A DNA stretch of 64,000 bases from Bacteroidota bacterium. GTDB taxonomy: Bacteria; Bacteroidota; Ignavibacteria; UBA10030; UBA6906. Location: positions 213,330 through 277,329 of the forward strand of contig JAUQWO010000075.1 of assembly GCA_030835135.1 (NCBI GenBank), read 5' to 3'. Within the stretch, counting starts at the first letter, position 1; each line of letters opens with the position of its first letter. The notes below the pieces were generated by a model. That model saw only the letters and a list, made by a program, of their open reading frames with translations, was not told the DNA's origin and searched no databases. Positions 16,180 to 24,855 of the stretch are shown here, piece by piece. Made by a program: the position numbers and the translations under genes.

Positions 16180-17571
16180 ATGCCCGAAGTTACCCCGGCA
16201 GCTGAATGGAAATCCCTGTACAGCGGTCCGCGGGGCACAGCTGTCAAAGTCCTTAACCGCGTCGAGCGGACCGATTCCTATCTGGACAAGGTCCTCGACG
16301 CGGAACTGCGTTCCGGCGAGCTGAATGACCTCGACAAGGGACTCCTCACCGAAGTGGTGCATGGCGTCCTGCGCTGGCAGAACCGTCTCGATTGGGTCCT
16401 GAACGGCTTCTCGCACGGCAACTTCTCGAAGTCCGAGATCAACGTCAAGAATATCCTCCGCGTTTCCCTCTATCAGATCCTGTTCCTCGAACGCGTCCCC
16501 CATTCCGCCGCGGTCAATGAAGGCGTCGAGTTCATCAAACGCATCCGCGGCGACAAGCCTGCGGGACTCGTGAATGCAGTGCTCCGGAACATCATCCGGA
16601 ACATCGACGGGATCCGGTATCCCGATCCCAACGAAGATCTGGTCCAGTATCTCGCCGTCTTCTACTCGCACCCGCACTGGATGGTGAAGCGCTGGCTCGA
16701 CCGCTTCGGACGCGAGGCAACGGAGCGGCTGTTGATGGCGAACAATGAACGTCCGGGCATGGCGTTACGTGTGAACCGGCTCAGGATCACGCCGGCCGAG
16801 TTCCGCGCGCGCCTCGATGCGCAGCAGATCGCATACACCCCCTCGGAGATCCTGCCGCACTTCGTGCGCGTGAAGACCCTCTCGGGCATCGCGCAGATGG
16901 ATCTGTTCCGCACGGGCATGTTCACGATCCAGGACGAGAGCGCCGCGTTGGCCTGCCAGCTCCTCGATCCTCACCCCGGTCACCGGATCATCGACCTCTG
17001 TGCTGCGCCGGGAGGGAAGTCCACGAACATCGCCGAGATCATGGAGAACACCGGCGAGATCGTGGCCCTGGACAAGTACGAGGCGAAGCTGAACCTCATC
17101 CGCGCCTCGGCCGAACGCCTCGGCGTGAAGATCATTGAACTGCGCAGCGCGGATGCGTCGACCTTCGAAGGCCCGCAGGCAGACCGTGTGCTGCTCGACG
17201 CCCCCTGCTCGGGTCTCGGCACGCTGGCGAAGAAGCCGGACATGAAATGGAAGCGCGATATCGGCGACATCCGCAAATTGAACCTGACGCAGGAAGCGCT
17301 GCTGGACAATGCCGCGCGGCTGGTCAAGCCCGGCGGCGCGATCGTGTACAGCACGTGCACCATCGAGCCCGAAGAGAACGTGGGCATCATCACGGCCTTC
17401 CTGGAGAAGCACCCGGAATTCACGCTTGACCGGGCGGACCGGTATGTACCGGCAGCCGTCGTCACACCCGAGGGGTATGTGGCGACCCTGCCGCATGTGC
17501 ATTTCATGGACGGCTCCTTTGCCGCCCGTCTTGTCAAAGCCCCCGACCCGCCCGCCCCCGGGCAGGGCTGA
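16180..17571 (+). CDS. rsmB: 16S rRNA (cytosine-967-C5)-methyltransferase RsmB
   Basis: Methylates C967 of 16S rRNA with S-adenosylmethionine. The 463-residue protein has an N-terminal NusB-like RNA-binding domain (about residues 15-150, with VKNILRVSLYQILFL and PHSAAVNEGVE) and a C-terminal RsmB/Nop2 methyltransferase domain. Motif I is DLCAAPGGKS; the two cysteines are C343 in DAPCSG (motif IV) and C393 in YSTCTIEPEEN (motif VI, the nucleophile in this family). The NusB-like domain separates it from RsmF-type enzymes. It sits just after rpmE, a translation-themed pairing. Confidence 0.95.
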   Translation: MPEVTPAAEWKSLYSGPRGTAVKVLNRVERTDSYLDKVLDAELRSGELNDLDKGLLTEVVHGVLRWQNRLDWVLNGFSHGNFSKSEINVKNILRVSLYQILFLERVPHSAAVNEGVEFIKRIRGDKPAGLVNAVLRNIIRNIDGIRYPDPNEDLVQYLAVFYSHPHWMVKRWLDRFGREATERLLMANNERPGMALRVNRLRITPAEFRARLDAQQIAYTPSEILPHFVRVKTLSGIAQMDLFRTGMFTIQDESAALACQLLDPHPGHRIIDLCAAPGGKSTNIAEIMENTGEIVALDKYEAKLNLIRASAERLGVKIIELRSADASTFEGPQADRVLLDAPCSGLGTLAKKPDMKWKRDIGDIRKLNLTQEALLDNAARLVKPGGAIVYSTCTIEPEENVGIITAFLEKHPEFTLDRADRYVPAAVVTPEGYVATLPHVHFMDGSFAARLVKAPDPPAPGQG

Positions 17572-17607
17572 GAGCACTCCCCGAACACCGCAGATACGGA
17601 GACGCCT

Positions 17608-18828
17608 ATGTCCAGCCTTATCGACCTCATCAGCGCCGAACTCAAGAATCTCGAAGACTCCCAGACCTATAAGTATGAATCGCCGCTCCAGAGCGCACAG
17701 GACGGCGTGGTGCGCGTGAACGGCAAGAAGGCCGTCATGCTCGCCTCAAACAACTATGTCGGGCTCTCCAATCATCCGGCCGTGCGCAAAGCAGCGATCG
17801 ATGGGATCAAGAAGTACGGCTATGGCGTCGCGTCGGTCCGCTTCATCTGCGGCACGCAGGACATCCACCTGAAGCTGGAGAAGAAGATCTCGAAGTTCCT
17901 TGGCACCGAGGACACGATCCTGTTCTCCTCGTGCTGGGCGGCGAACGAAGCGTTCTTCGCGTCGATCACGAACGAGAAGATGGGGCTCGAGACCTATAAG
18001 GATGTGATCTATTCGGACCGTCTGAACCACGCCAGCATCATCGACGGCCAGCGGCTGTGCAAGGCGGAGACGACCGACCGGAAGATCTACAAACATGCCG
18101 ATGTGAACGATCTGATCCGCCAGCTCGAAGAGGACCGGAACGTGCCGTACCGGTTCCGCATCATCGCGACGGACGGCGTGTTCAGCATGGAGGGCGATCT
18201 GGCGCCGCTGGACAAGCTGGTGGAGATCGCGAGGACGTACAACGCGACATTGTTCGTTGACGATTCCCATGCGGTCGGGGTGGTCGGCAAGACGGGTCGC
18301 GGGACTCCTGAAGCGAAGGGCGTCCATGGGAAGATCGATGTGCTCACCGGAACGCTCGGCAAGGCCATCGGCGGTGCGGCGGGCGGGTACATCAGCGGTA
18401 CGAAGGAGGTCATCGCCTTCATGCGCCAGAAGGCGCGCACGTACATTTTCTCGAACTCCCTGCCGCCGTCGATCGTGTTCGGAGCTTCGGCGGCCTTCGA
18501 CCTGCTCACGAAGGACAAGTCGATCGTGAAGCGGCTCCATCAGAACACCGCATACTTCCGCACGAAGATCGTGGAACTCGGCTTCACGATCCTCGAAGGC
18601 GATCACCCGATCGTCCCGATCATGCTCGGCGAGGCGGCGCTCGCGCAGCAGATGAGCCGCGAACTCCTGAAGGAAGGCGTCTATATCAAGGGGTTGTGGT
18701 TCCCGGTCGTACCCAAGGGTGAAGCGCGCCTGCGGGCCCAGGTTTCGGCGGCGCTGACGAAAAAGGATATCGACCGCGCCCTGGCCGCGTTCGCAAAAGT
18801 GGGGAAGAAGCTGAACGTTCTGAAGTGA
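17608..18828 (+). CDS. kbl: Glycine C-acetyltransferase (2-amino-3-ketobutyrate CoA ligase) or relative
   Basis: A PLP-dependent alpha-oxoamine synthase of 406 residues. Family features include the ASNNYVGLSNHP substrate segment, the DRLNHASIIDG histidine motif, DDSHAVGVVG (PLP-binding aspartate and histidine), and TLGKAIGGAAGGY with the Schiff-base lysine at K252. Kbl converts 2-amino-3-ketobutyrate and CoA to glycine and acetyl-CoA in threonine degradation. BioF and serine palmitoyltransferase share the fold. No threonine dehydrogenase or biotin gene adjoins it, so a serine palmitoyltransferase role for sphingolipid synthesis, known in Bacteroidota, cannot be dismissed. A GGAGACG ribosome site precedes the ATG. 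Confidence 0.75.
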   Translation: MSSLIDLISAELKNLEDSQTYKYESPLQSAQDGVVRVNGKKAVMLASNNYVGLSNHPAVRKAAIDGIKKYGYGVASVRFICGTQDIHLKLEKKISKFLGTEDTILFSSCWAANEAFFASITNEKMGLETYKDVIYSDRLNHASIIDGQRLCKAETTDRKIYKHADVNDLIRQLEEDRNVPYRFRIIATDGVFSMEGDLAPLDKLVEIARTYNATLFVDDSHAVGVVGKTGRGTPEAKGVHGKIDVLTGTLGKAIGGAAGGYISGTKEVIAFMRQKARTYIFSNSLPPSIVFGASAAFDLLTKDKSIVKRLHQNTAYFRTKIVELGFTILEGDHPIVPIMLGEAALAQQMSRELLKEGVYIKGLWFPVVPKGEARLRAQVSAALTKKDIDRALAAFAKVGKKLNVLK

Positions 18829-18876
18829 GAAAACGTTACATCGGTACACTCCCAAGATAAGGAATCATCATCCGGC

Positions 18877-19959
18877 ATGAGCATCACGCAAGAACGCATT
18901 CTGGAAGCCCTCCGGGTCGTCCGCGACCCGGACCTCCACAAGGATATCGTCTCCCTCGGCTTTGTGAAGGATGTCACGATCAAGGGCACCGACGTGCACG
19001 TCACGGTGGAACTCACCACGCCCGCCTGCCCCGTGCGCGACGATCTGAAGAACGCTGCCGCACACGCCATCCGTCAGGCGTGCCCCGAAGCCACCACCGT
19101 GAACGTGGCAATGACCTCGCGCGTGACCGAGCACGGGCAGAAGAGAACGGACATCCTGCCGGGTGTGAAGAACACCATCGCGGTGGCATCGGGTAAAGGG
19201 GGCGTCGGCAAATCAACGGTGTCCGTGAACCTCGCCGTGGCCCTCGCGCAGGAGGGAGCGAAGGTGGGGCTCGTGGATGCCGACATCTATGGGCCGAGCA
19301 TCCCGCTGATGATGGGCGTGAACGGCAGACCCTCCATGCGCAACCAGAAGCTGCTGCCCATGGAGAACCACGGTGTGAAGGTGATGTCGATCGGATTCCT
19401 CGTGGACCCGATGCAGGCGGTGATCTGGCGCGGACCGATGGTGAGCGGTGCCGTGAAGCAGTTCCTCACGGATGTCGAATGGGGTGACCTGGACTATCTG
19501 GTGATCGACCTCCCTCCGGGGACCGGCGACATCCAATTGACGCTGGTGCAGACCATTCCGCTCACGGGCGCCGTGATCGTGACCACCCCACAGGACATCT
19601 CCCTCGCTGATGCACGCAAAGGGTATGTGATGTTCGAGAAGGTGCAGGTGCCGGTGCTGGGTCTCGTCGAGAACATGAGCTACTTCATCTGCAGCCATTG
19701 CGGTCAGCGCGAGGAGATCTTCGACAATGGCGGCGGGCGCCGCGCGGCCGAGGAACTCGGTATCCCGTTCCTTGGCGATATCCCGATCGTGACGAACATC
19801 CGCCGGAGCGGGGATGCCGGAACGCCGATCGTTCTGGATGCGGACCCGAACGGCCCGGCCCCGGTGATCCAGCGCATCGCGCGCAACATGGCGGCACAGG
19901 TGAGCATCCGCAATGCGGCGCGGGCCGAGGGCCCGGACGTCGAGATCGCACTCTCCTGA
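18877..19959 (+). CDS. apbC: Mrp/ApbC family Fe-S carrier ATPase
   Basis: A 360-residue protein joining an N-terminal MIP18/DUF59 domain (residues 1-90) with a ParA-like Mrp ATPase domain. The deviant Walker A is ASGKGGVGKST (lysine at about 107). The C-terminal CSHC pair (C272, C275) bridges the dimer and holds a [4Fe-4S] cluster for delivery to apoproteins. It precedes a NifU-like scaffold gene by ten bases, a functional pairing in Fe-S cluster assembly. Products such as KorAB and the lactate-dehydrogenase-like protein in this window are plausible clients. Confidence 0.93.
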   Translation: MSITQERILEALRVVRDPDLHKDIVSLGFVKDVTIKGTDVHVTVELTTPACPVRDDLKNAAAHAIRQACPEATTVNVAMTSRVTEHGQKRTDILPGVKNTIAVASGKGGVGKSTVSVNLAVALAQEGAKVGLVDADIYGPSIPLMMGVNGRPSMRNQKLLPMENHGVKVMSIGFLVDPMQAVIWRGPMVSGAVKQFLTDVEWGDLDYLVIDLPPGTGDIQLTLVQTIPLTGAVIVTTPQDISLADARKGYVMFEKVQVPVLGLVENMSYFICSHCGQREEIFDNGGGRRAAEELGIPFLGDIPIVTNIRRSGDAGTPIVLDADPNGPAPVIQRIARNMAAQVSIRNAARAEGPDVEIALS

Positions 19960-19969
19960 GGGTGAACCG

Positions 19970-20203
19970 ATGAGCCAACCGATCGAACAACGGATCCAGA
20001 CGGCACTCGACAAGGTGCGTCCGTATCTGCAGGAGGACGGGGGAGATGTGGAGTTGGTGCGGATGAGGACGGATGGGATCCTGGAGGTGTCGTTGACCGG
20101 CACCTGCAAGCGGTGCCCGATGAGTCTCATGACGCTGCGAGCGGGGGTGGAGCGGGCGGTCATGAACGATGTCCCCGAGGTCAGACGGGTCGAAACCGTG
20201 TGA
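19970..20203 (+). CDS. NifU C-terminal-like Fe-S scaffold protein
   Basis: A 77-residue protein consisting only of the NifU C-terminal (Nfu) domain. The two cluster-binding cysteines are C46 and C49 in GTCKRCPMS, and the DGGDVELV start is typical. The ATG at 19970 lies ten bases after the Mrp gene; an upstream in-frame start would overlap that gene. As in other bacteria, a lone Nfu domain most likely acts as an intermediate Fe-S carrier together with the Mrp ATPase. The transcript ends in a 30-base hairpin. Confidence 0.92.
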   Translation: MSQPIEQRIQTALDKVRPYLQEDGGDVELVRMRTDGILEVSLTGTCKRCPMSLMTLRAGVERAVMNDVPEVRRVETV

Positions 20204-20215
20204 TGCAACAGCAGA

Positions 20216-20245
20216 AAGCGCCGCCCCGGTCACGGGACGGCGCTT
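20216..20245. terminator. Bidirectional hairpin between the NifU-like gene and ftsE
   Basis: A 30-base inverted repeat, AAGCGCCG paired with CGGCGCTT and an inner CCCG/CGGG stem with one C-A mismatch, between two convergent genes. On the minus strand the 3' side runs into TTTCTG, a weak T-rich tail. Confidence 0.65.
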
Positions 20246-20273
20246 GCGTGTCGTGCCGCGGTGTCCTCTCGCT

Positions 20274-20942
20274 TCAACTTGTCCGCAATTCCACGTCGTA
20301 TACCTTCCCCTCACGCACCTGCAGTATCCTCTCGTTCATCCGGCGGACCAGCTCATAATTGTGCGTCGCCATGACCACGGCCGTGCCACGCGTGTTGATG
20401 TCCTTGAGAAGCTGCAGGATGTCGCGAGAGGTGGTCGGGTCAAGGTTCCCCGTGGGCTCGTCCGCCAGCAGGAAATGCGGATTGTTCACCAGTGCCCGCG
20501 CGATCACCACGCGCTGCTGCTCGCCACCCGAGATCTCCGCCGGGAGTTTGTTGCGCTGATGGCTCAGGCCAACACTGGCCAGTGACTGGAGGACGCGCTT
20601 CTTGATCTCGTTGCCTTTGACGCCCGTCACGTGCAGCGTGAAGGCAACGTTCTCATAGACCGTCCGGTCGTCGAACAGCCGGTAGTCCTGGAAGATGATC
20701 CCGAGGGTGCGCCGGAGATGCGGCGTGGCATTCTTGCTGATCGACGACGAGATGTATTTGCCGACGACCACCGTCCCGCTGGTCGGTTTGAGGTCCATGT
20801 ACATCAGTTTCAGCAGTGTGCTCTTGCCCGAGCCGGTCTGGCCGACCAGGAAGACGAAATCGCCGGGCTTGATCTCGAAGCTGACATTCTCCAGGACGGC
20901 GTGTGCGCCATAGCGGAAGCCGACATCGGTAAAGCGGATCAT
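20274..20942 (-). CDS. ftsE: FtsE-like ABC transporter ATPase
   Basis: A 222-residue ATP-binding subunit of the FtsE/LolD class. Walker A is GQTGSGKST (residues 34-42), the signature is SGGEQQRVVIARAL, and Walker B is HFLLADEPTGNLD. FtsE with the membrane protein FtsX controls cell-wall hydrolases at division. FtsX is not adjacent: the upstream gene is pdxA, whose stop overlaps this ATG by four bases. The closing VREGKVYDVEL fits FtsE. LolD-type lipoprotein export ATPases are the main alternative. It is the last gene of the nrnA-pepA-GWxTD-pdxA-ftsE operon. Confidence 0.8.
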   Translation of the reverse strand: MIRFTDVGFRYGAHAVLENVSFEIKPGDFVFLVGQTGSGKSTLLKLMYMDLKPTSGTVVVGKYISSSISKNATPHLRRTLGIIFQDYRLFDDRTVYENVAFTLHVTGVKGNEIKKRVLQSLASVGLSHQRNKLPAEISGGEQQRVVIARALVNNPHFLLADEPTGNLDPTTSRDILQLLKDINTRGTAVVMATHNYELVRRMNERILQVREGKVYDVELRTS

Positions 20943-21958
20943 GGACGTGCGCTCCTTCGTGCGTGGCGTCGTCGGTTGAGTGCGATGGTGACAGCGAGGC
21001 GGATGGCCTCCTGCATGCTGGACGCGTCGGCGATGCCGCGCCCCGCCAGCGGGAAGGCGGTGCCATGGTCCGGCGATGTCCGCACCAGCGGCAGGCCGGC
21101 GGTGACATTCACGGCATGGTTGCCGGACGACATCTTGAGCGGGATCAATCCCTGATCATGGTACATGGCGACCACCGCATCATACACTCCCGGGGTGTAC
21201 CGTGCGAAGAACCCGTCGGCAGGGAAGGGCCCGTCCACAAGCAACCCGTCCTTCCGGAGGCCTTCCAGTGCGGGGAGGATATGACGTTGCTCCTCGGTGC
21301 CGATATCCCCACCCTCGCCGGCATGCGGGTTCAATCCCAGCACAGCGATCCGCGGCCGCCGTATCCCCCAGTCCTGCACGAGCGCGGTATGTACGATCCT
21401 GGTCTGCTTCATGACATGCCGTGCGGTGATGAGGGAGGGGACGCGGCTCAGCGGCTCATGGATCGTGACGAGCCCGACACGGAGATGGGGGGCAACGAGC
21501 ATCATCGCGGCTTCTTCCGACCCCGCCAACCCCTGCAGCATCTCCGTCTGTCCGGGAGCCTTGATCCCCGAGAGGTGCATGGCTTGTTTGGATACGGGGG
21601 CGGTCACGATCGCGTCCACGAATCCGCCGAGCGCAAGCTGCGCCGCGGATGTGATCGCGGCGGCTGCCGCTGCACCTGCCACATGGGACAGGTGCCCGGG
21701 TCGAATGGCACCCGCGGGAACATCCGAGGATTCCACGAACCAGATGCCCTGCCGGGCAGCGTTCTGATCGCCCTTCCATTCACGGAGGGGGAGCCGCCGC
21801 CCCAGCATCCGCCCGTAGTATTCGAAGACGGACGCGGGTCCCACCAGGACAGGGATGCACAGGGCGCGGATCCGGGGTTGCACGATGCTGCGCAACAGCA
21901 CTTCCGGGCCGATGCCGTTGCAGTCTCCGACGGTCATAGCGATGAGCGGTGGTTTCAT
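20939..21958 (-). CDS. pdxA: 4-hydroxythreonine-4-phosphate dehydrogenase
   Basis: Oxidises 4-phosphohydroxy-L-threonine in the DXP-dependent vitamin B6 pathway, using NAD. The 339-residue protein begins IAMTVGDCNGIGPE and shows the family segments APVSKQAMHLSG, PGQTEML, GLNPHAGEGG and YHDQGLIPLK, which supply histidine metal ligands. Length is normal. It overlaps the GWxTD gene upstream and ftsE downstream by four bases each. pdxJ is not in the window. The PLP product serves enzymes such as Kbl. Confidence 0.95.
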   Translation of the reverse strand: MKPPLIAMTVGDCNGIGPEVLLRSIVQPRIRALCIPVLVGPASVFEYYGRMLGRRLPLREWKGDQNAARQGIWFVESSDVPAGAIRPGHLSHVAGAAAAAAITSAAQLALGGFVDAIVTAPVSKQAMHLSGIKAPGQTEMLQGLAGSEEAAMMLVAPHLRVGLVTIHEPLSRVPSLITARHVMKQTRIVHTALVQDWGIRRPRIAVLGLNPHAGEGGDIGTEEQRHILPALEGLRKDGLLVDGPFPADGFFARYTPGVYDAVVAMYHDQGLIPLKMSSGNHAVNVTAGLPLVRTSPDHGTAFPLAGRGIADASSMQEAIRLAVTIALNRRRHARRSARP

Positions 21959-23316
21959 TTCTGCGACGCCGACAATCTGTAATTCCCGTTCCGGCGCTCA
22001 TCCACGAACGTGAAGATGCGCTTCGTCTTTTCGTAGGTCCACGTCTCGGTGTAGCCCATCGCTGGATTCAAGGTGCGGTCCACACGCGTGGGCTGCCCGT
22101 TCAGTATGTAGATCCGGCCACGATCCGTCTTCAGGCCATCCGATTCCTGCATCGTGGCGAACGCCGCCCGGGTGTGGTCCACGCGCCGGTAGAACTCAGT
22201 CATGGCTTCATTCATGATCGTCCCGGGCGTGGGATCGCGCTGCGCCCAGAACCGTTCGAGCGCATCCCGCCGTTCGTTGAATCCGCCGCTCTGCATCGAG
22301 TCCATGGACGCTTCCGTCGCGATCAATCGGAGTACATCGATCGCAACGTCGACGTTCTTGAGAGAGCGGGGCATTCCCGGCCAGACATTCTTGAAGGTCA
22401 TTGTTGCCGTGGTCTTCGCCGTGCCAGCGCGCGCCTGGAGATCCAGGGAGTACGTCCGCATTGGCAATAGCGCGGTGCGCAGGGGTATGGCAATGAATCC
22501 GATCCGGGAACCGGGCTCCTCGACGAACGTGTAGGCCGCCGTCCCGGGTTCCCTGGTTGCGCGCATCCCGACTCCCCGCACGACCGGCAGGACCAGTGCG
22601 GAATCGGACACGAGGGGTGGTGCCGGATGGCCTTCACGTTCCAGGACGCTGATGCGGTACTCCACCGTGACCGATCGCGCGGTATCGTCGGGCATCGAGA
22701 CGGCTGCCAGCAACTGACGGGCTGCCCCGAACAGCATGTCGTCGCCAAAGTTGTCCGGAACGATCAGGGCGGTCCGCAGGTCGGCCACCGGCGCGATGGC
22801 GGCAACAGGGAAGATCGTGAATGAGCCCGGGTCCGCGTCACGGGCCCTGACGGTGGTGTTCGGCGCGCGGTACACATACCGGCGGTCCGACTGACGATCC
22901 GTCGCTTCGAAGAACACCTCATACCGGCCCGGTATGACGCTGAACGATGCCGCTCCTTCATACCATACGGGGTCGGCAGGATCGGATTCAGCCGTGACAT
23001 CCGGGATGCTGATCCGTTCGATCTTTCTGCTTGCCGACGTCGAGGTGGAGTCGAACAATTCGATCAGGATCTCGCCCGTCCGGAGGAAAGGCTTCGAGGC
23101 ACTTGTGTCGGTCGTCCGCACCGCGACGAAGAACCCCCTGTCGATGCGGTAGCGGATGTCGATGCGTGCCTTCCCGGATGCCGTATCGGGCCATGTCGAC
23201 GCATCCAGGAAGACGAACTGAGACGGTGCCTCATCCGGCGGGCGCTGCATCTGCGCGCGTCCCGGATGGAGAACGGTCAGGAGCAGGAACGCAAGAGCAA
23301 AGGTTCGAAGCAACAT
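21955..23316 (-). CDS. GWxTD-domain exported protein
   Basis: A 453-residue protein with a signal peptide (residues 1-21, hydrophobic LLRTFALAFLLLTVL). The C-terminal domain fits the GWxTD family: SGGFNERRDALERFWAQRDP, then a motif that here reads GLKTDRGRIYILNG (from about residue 394) and a TWTYEK segment. The tryptophan of the namesake motif is replaced by leucine. The N-terminal part has beta-sandwich-like strands. The family is found in several phyla including the FCB group and its role is unknown. A GAGGGG ribosome site precedes the ATG. It overlaps pdxA by four bases. Confidence 0.8.
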   Translation of the reverse strand: MLLRTFALAFLLLTVLHPGRAQMQRPPDEAPSQFVFLDASTWPDTASGKARIDIRYRIDRGFFVAVRTTDTSASKPFLRTGEILIELFDSTSTSASRKIERISIPDVTAESDPADPVWYEGAASFSVIPGRYEVFFEATDRQSDRRYVYRAPNTTVRARDADPGSFTIFPVAAIAPVADLRTALIVPDNFGDDMLFGAARQLLAAVSMPDDTARSVTVEYRISVLEREGHPAPPLVSDSALVLPVVRGVGMRATREPGTAAYTFVEEPGSRIGFIAIPLRTALLPMRTYSLDLQARAGTAKTTATMTFKNVWPGMPRSLKNVDVAIDVLRLIATEASMDSMQSGGFNERRDALERFWAQRDPTPGTIMNEAMTEFYRRVDHTRAAFATMQESDGLKTDRGRIYILNGQPTRVDRTLNPAMGYTETWTYEKTKRIFTFVDERRNGNYRLSASQK

Positions 23317-23331
23317 ACGCGACCCCTCGTG

Positions 23332-24855
23332 TCAGTAGTGACGGAGATATTCGGTCAGCAGACGAACGCCGACGCCGGAGCCTCCGCGTCGCGTGTACGG
23401 GCCGGACTCTTCCAGGATGGCGGTGCCGGCGATGTCCAGGTGAACCCAGGGCATCGTGCCGACGAACTGCTTGAGGAAGAATGCGGCCGTGATGGCGCCG
23501 CCCCAGCGTCCGCCCACATTCTTGACATCGGCGATGTCGCTCTTGATCAGCTTTTCGTACTCGTCGAACAGCGGCAACTCCCAGACGCGCTCGTACGTGC
23601 GCTCGCCCGCAGTGCGGAGTGCATCCTTGGCCCGCGCCGAGGTCCCGAGCATGCCGGTTGCCACGTGGCCGAGCGCGACGACCACCGCGCCGGTGAGCGT
23701 CGCAAGGTCGATCAGCGAAGAGGGCTTGTACCGGGCCGCCCAGGACAGCGCATCGGCGAGGATCAACCGCCCTTCCGCATCGGTGTTATCGACCTCCGAG
23801 GTTTTGCCGTTGTGATGCCGGATGATGTCTCCCGGTTTCAGCGCGTTCCCCCCGGGGAGGTTCTCAGCCGCCGGAACGAGTCCGATGACGTGCACCGGGA
23901 GCCGGAGCGCAGCGACGGCCTGCATCGTGCCGATCACTGCCGCCGCGCCGGACATGTCCATTTTCATCTCGGCCATATTCGCGGATGGCTTGATCGAGAT
24001 GCCGCCCGAATCGAAGGTGACGCCCTTCCCGACGAGCACCACGGGGCCCCCGGGGCGGCGGGTGCGCGTTGGCGTGTGCTCCATGATGATGAAGCGGGGA
24101 GGATTGTGACTGCCGCGGGCCACCCCGAGGAGTCCGCCCATCTTCTCTTTCGCAATGCGCTTCTCGTCAAAGACCGTGACGCGGAACCCGTGTCGACGGC
24201 CGGCCTCCCGGGCGCGCTGCGCCAGGGTTGCGGGATAGATCTCGTTCCCCGGAGCATTGGCAAGATCCCGCGCAAGGTACGTTGCTTCGCTGACGATCCG
24301 AGCGATGCGCACCCCTTCGCGCAATGCACGGGCGCGTCGTTCCGTGCCGGCGAGCAGGATGCAGGACCGTACGCCCGCAAAATCCGAGGGCTTCTTCGTC
24401 CGGTACTTATCGAACCGGTACCCGGCAAGCATCACTCCTTCCGCCAGTGCAAGGCCCAGGTCCTCGATCGAGGAGCCGGCGGGTGAGAGCGAGGCAACGG
24501 GCACCGATGCCGGGTCGGGCTCTTCGATGGCGATCGTTGATGCGAACAGTTTCTGTGCCGTCTGCACCGCGGCCGCCGCAGCACGGCGGGCCGGTTCGAG
24601 GCCAAAGGTCGTGGTGCCGCCGGCGCCGAGCAGGACGATCGATCGGGCGGCCTTGCCGGGTGCGGGGATCACGGCCGTCTGGCCCGCAGCGCCCGTGAAT
24701 GCACCGTTCGTGAGCGGTGGGGGCATGGTGCCGCAGAGTGCGCGGATGCGCTCCCTCTGTGCCGTGCGGAGCGCCTTGTCCTCGAAGACGAGGATCGCGG
24801 TGAGTTCTGCTGTGGAACGGTTGACGCTTCCCTGTGCAACGGTAACGGAGATCAT
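23332..24855 (-). CDS. pepA: Leucyl aminopeptidase (M17)
   Basis: A 507-residue cytosolic aminopeptidase with two catalytic metal ions. The C-terminal catalytic domain shows GKGVTFDSGGISIKP (metal and catalytic lysine region), the MDMSGAAAV segment and the signature NTDAEGRL. The N-terminal macro-like domain (residues 1-170) is more variable. The family removes N-terminal residues and in some bacteria also binds DNA; only the former is suggested here. The ATG overlaps the end of nrnA by four bases, and the GWxTD gene starts 15 bases after the stop. Confidence 0.95.
   Translation of the reverse strand: MISVTVAQGSVNRSTAELTAILVFEDKALRTAQRERIRALCGTMPPPLTNGAFTGAAGQTAVIPAPGKAARSIVLLGAGGTTTFGLEPARRAAAAAVQTAQKLFASTIAIEEPDPASVPVASLSPAGSSIEDLGLALAEGVMLAGYRFDKYRTKKPSDFAGVRSCILLAGTERRARALREGVRIARIVSEATYLARDLANAPGNEIYPATLAQRAREAGRRHGFRVTVFDEKRIAKEKMGGLLGVARGSHNPPRFIIMEHTPTRTRRPGGPVVLVGKGVTFDSGGISIKPSANMAEMKMDMSGAAAVIGTMQAVAALRLPVHVIGLVPAAENLPGGNALKPGDIIRHHNGKTSEVDNTDAEGRLILADALSWAARYKPSSLIDLATLTGAVVVALGHVATGMLGTSARAKDALRTAGERTYERVWELPLFDEYEKLIKSDIADVKNVGGRWGGAITAAFFLKQFVGTMPWVHLDIAGTAILEESGPYTRRGGSGVGVRLLTEYLRHY

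Noticed and set aside
17608-18828. BioF (biotin synthesis) because bioY occurs in the window
   Set aside because: bioY is 14 kb away in a separate unit, no other biotin genes adjoin, and the sequence reads more like Kbl; serine palmitoyltransferase is kept as an alternative.
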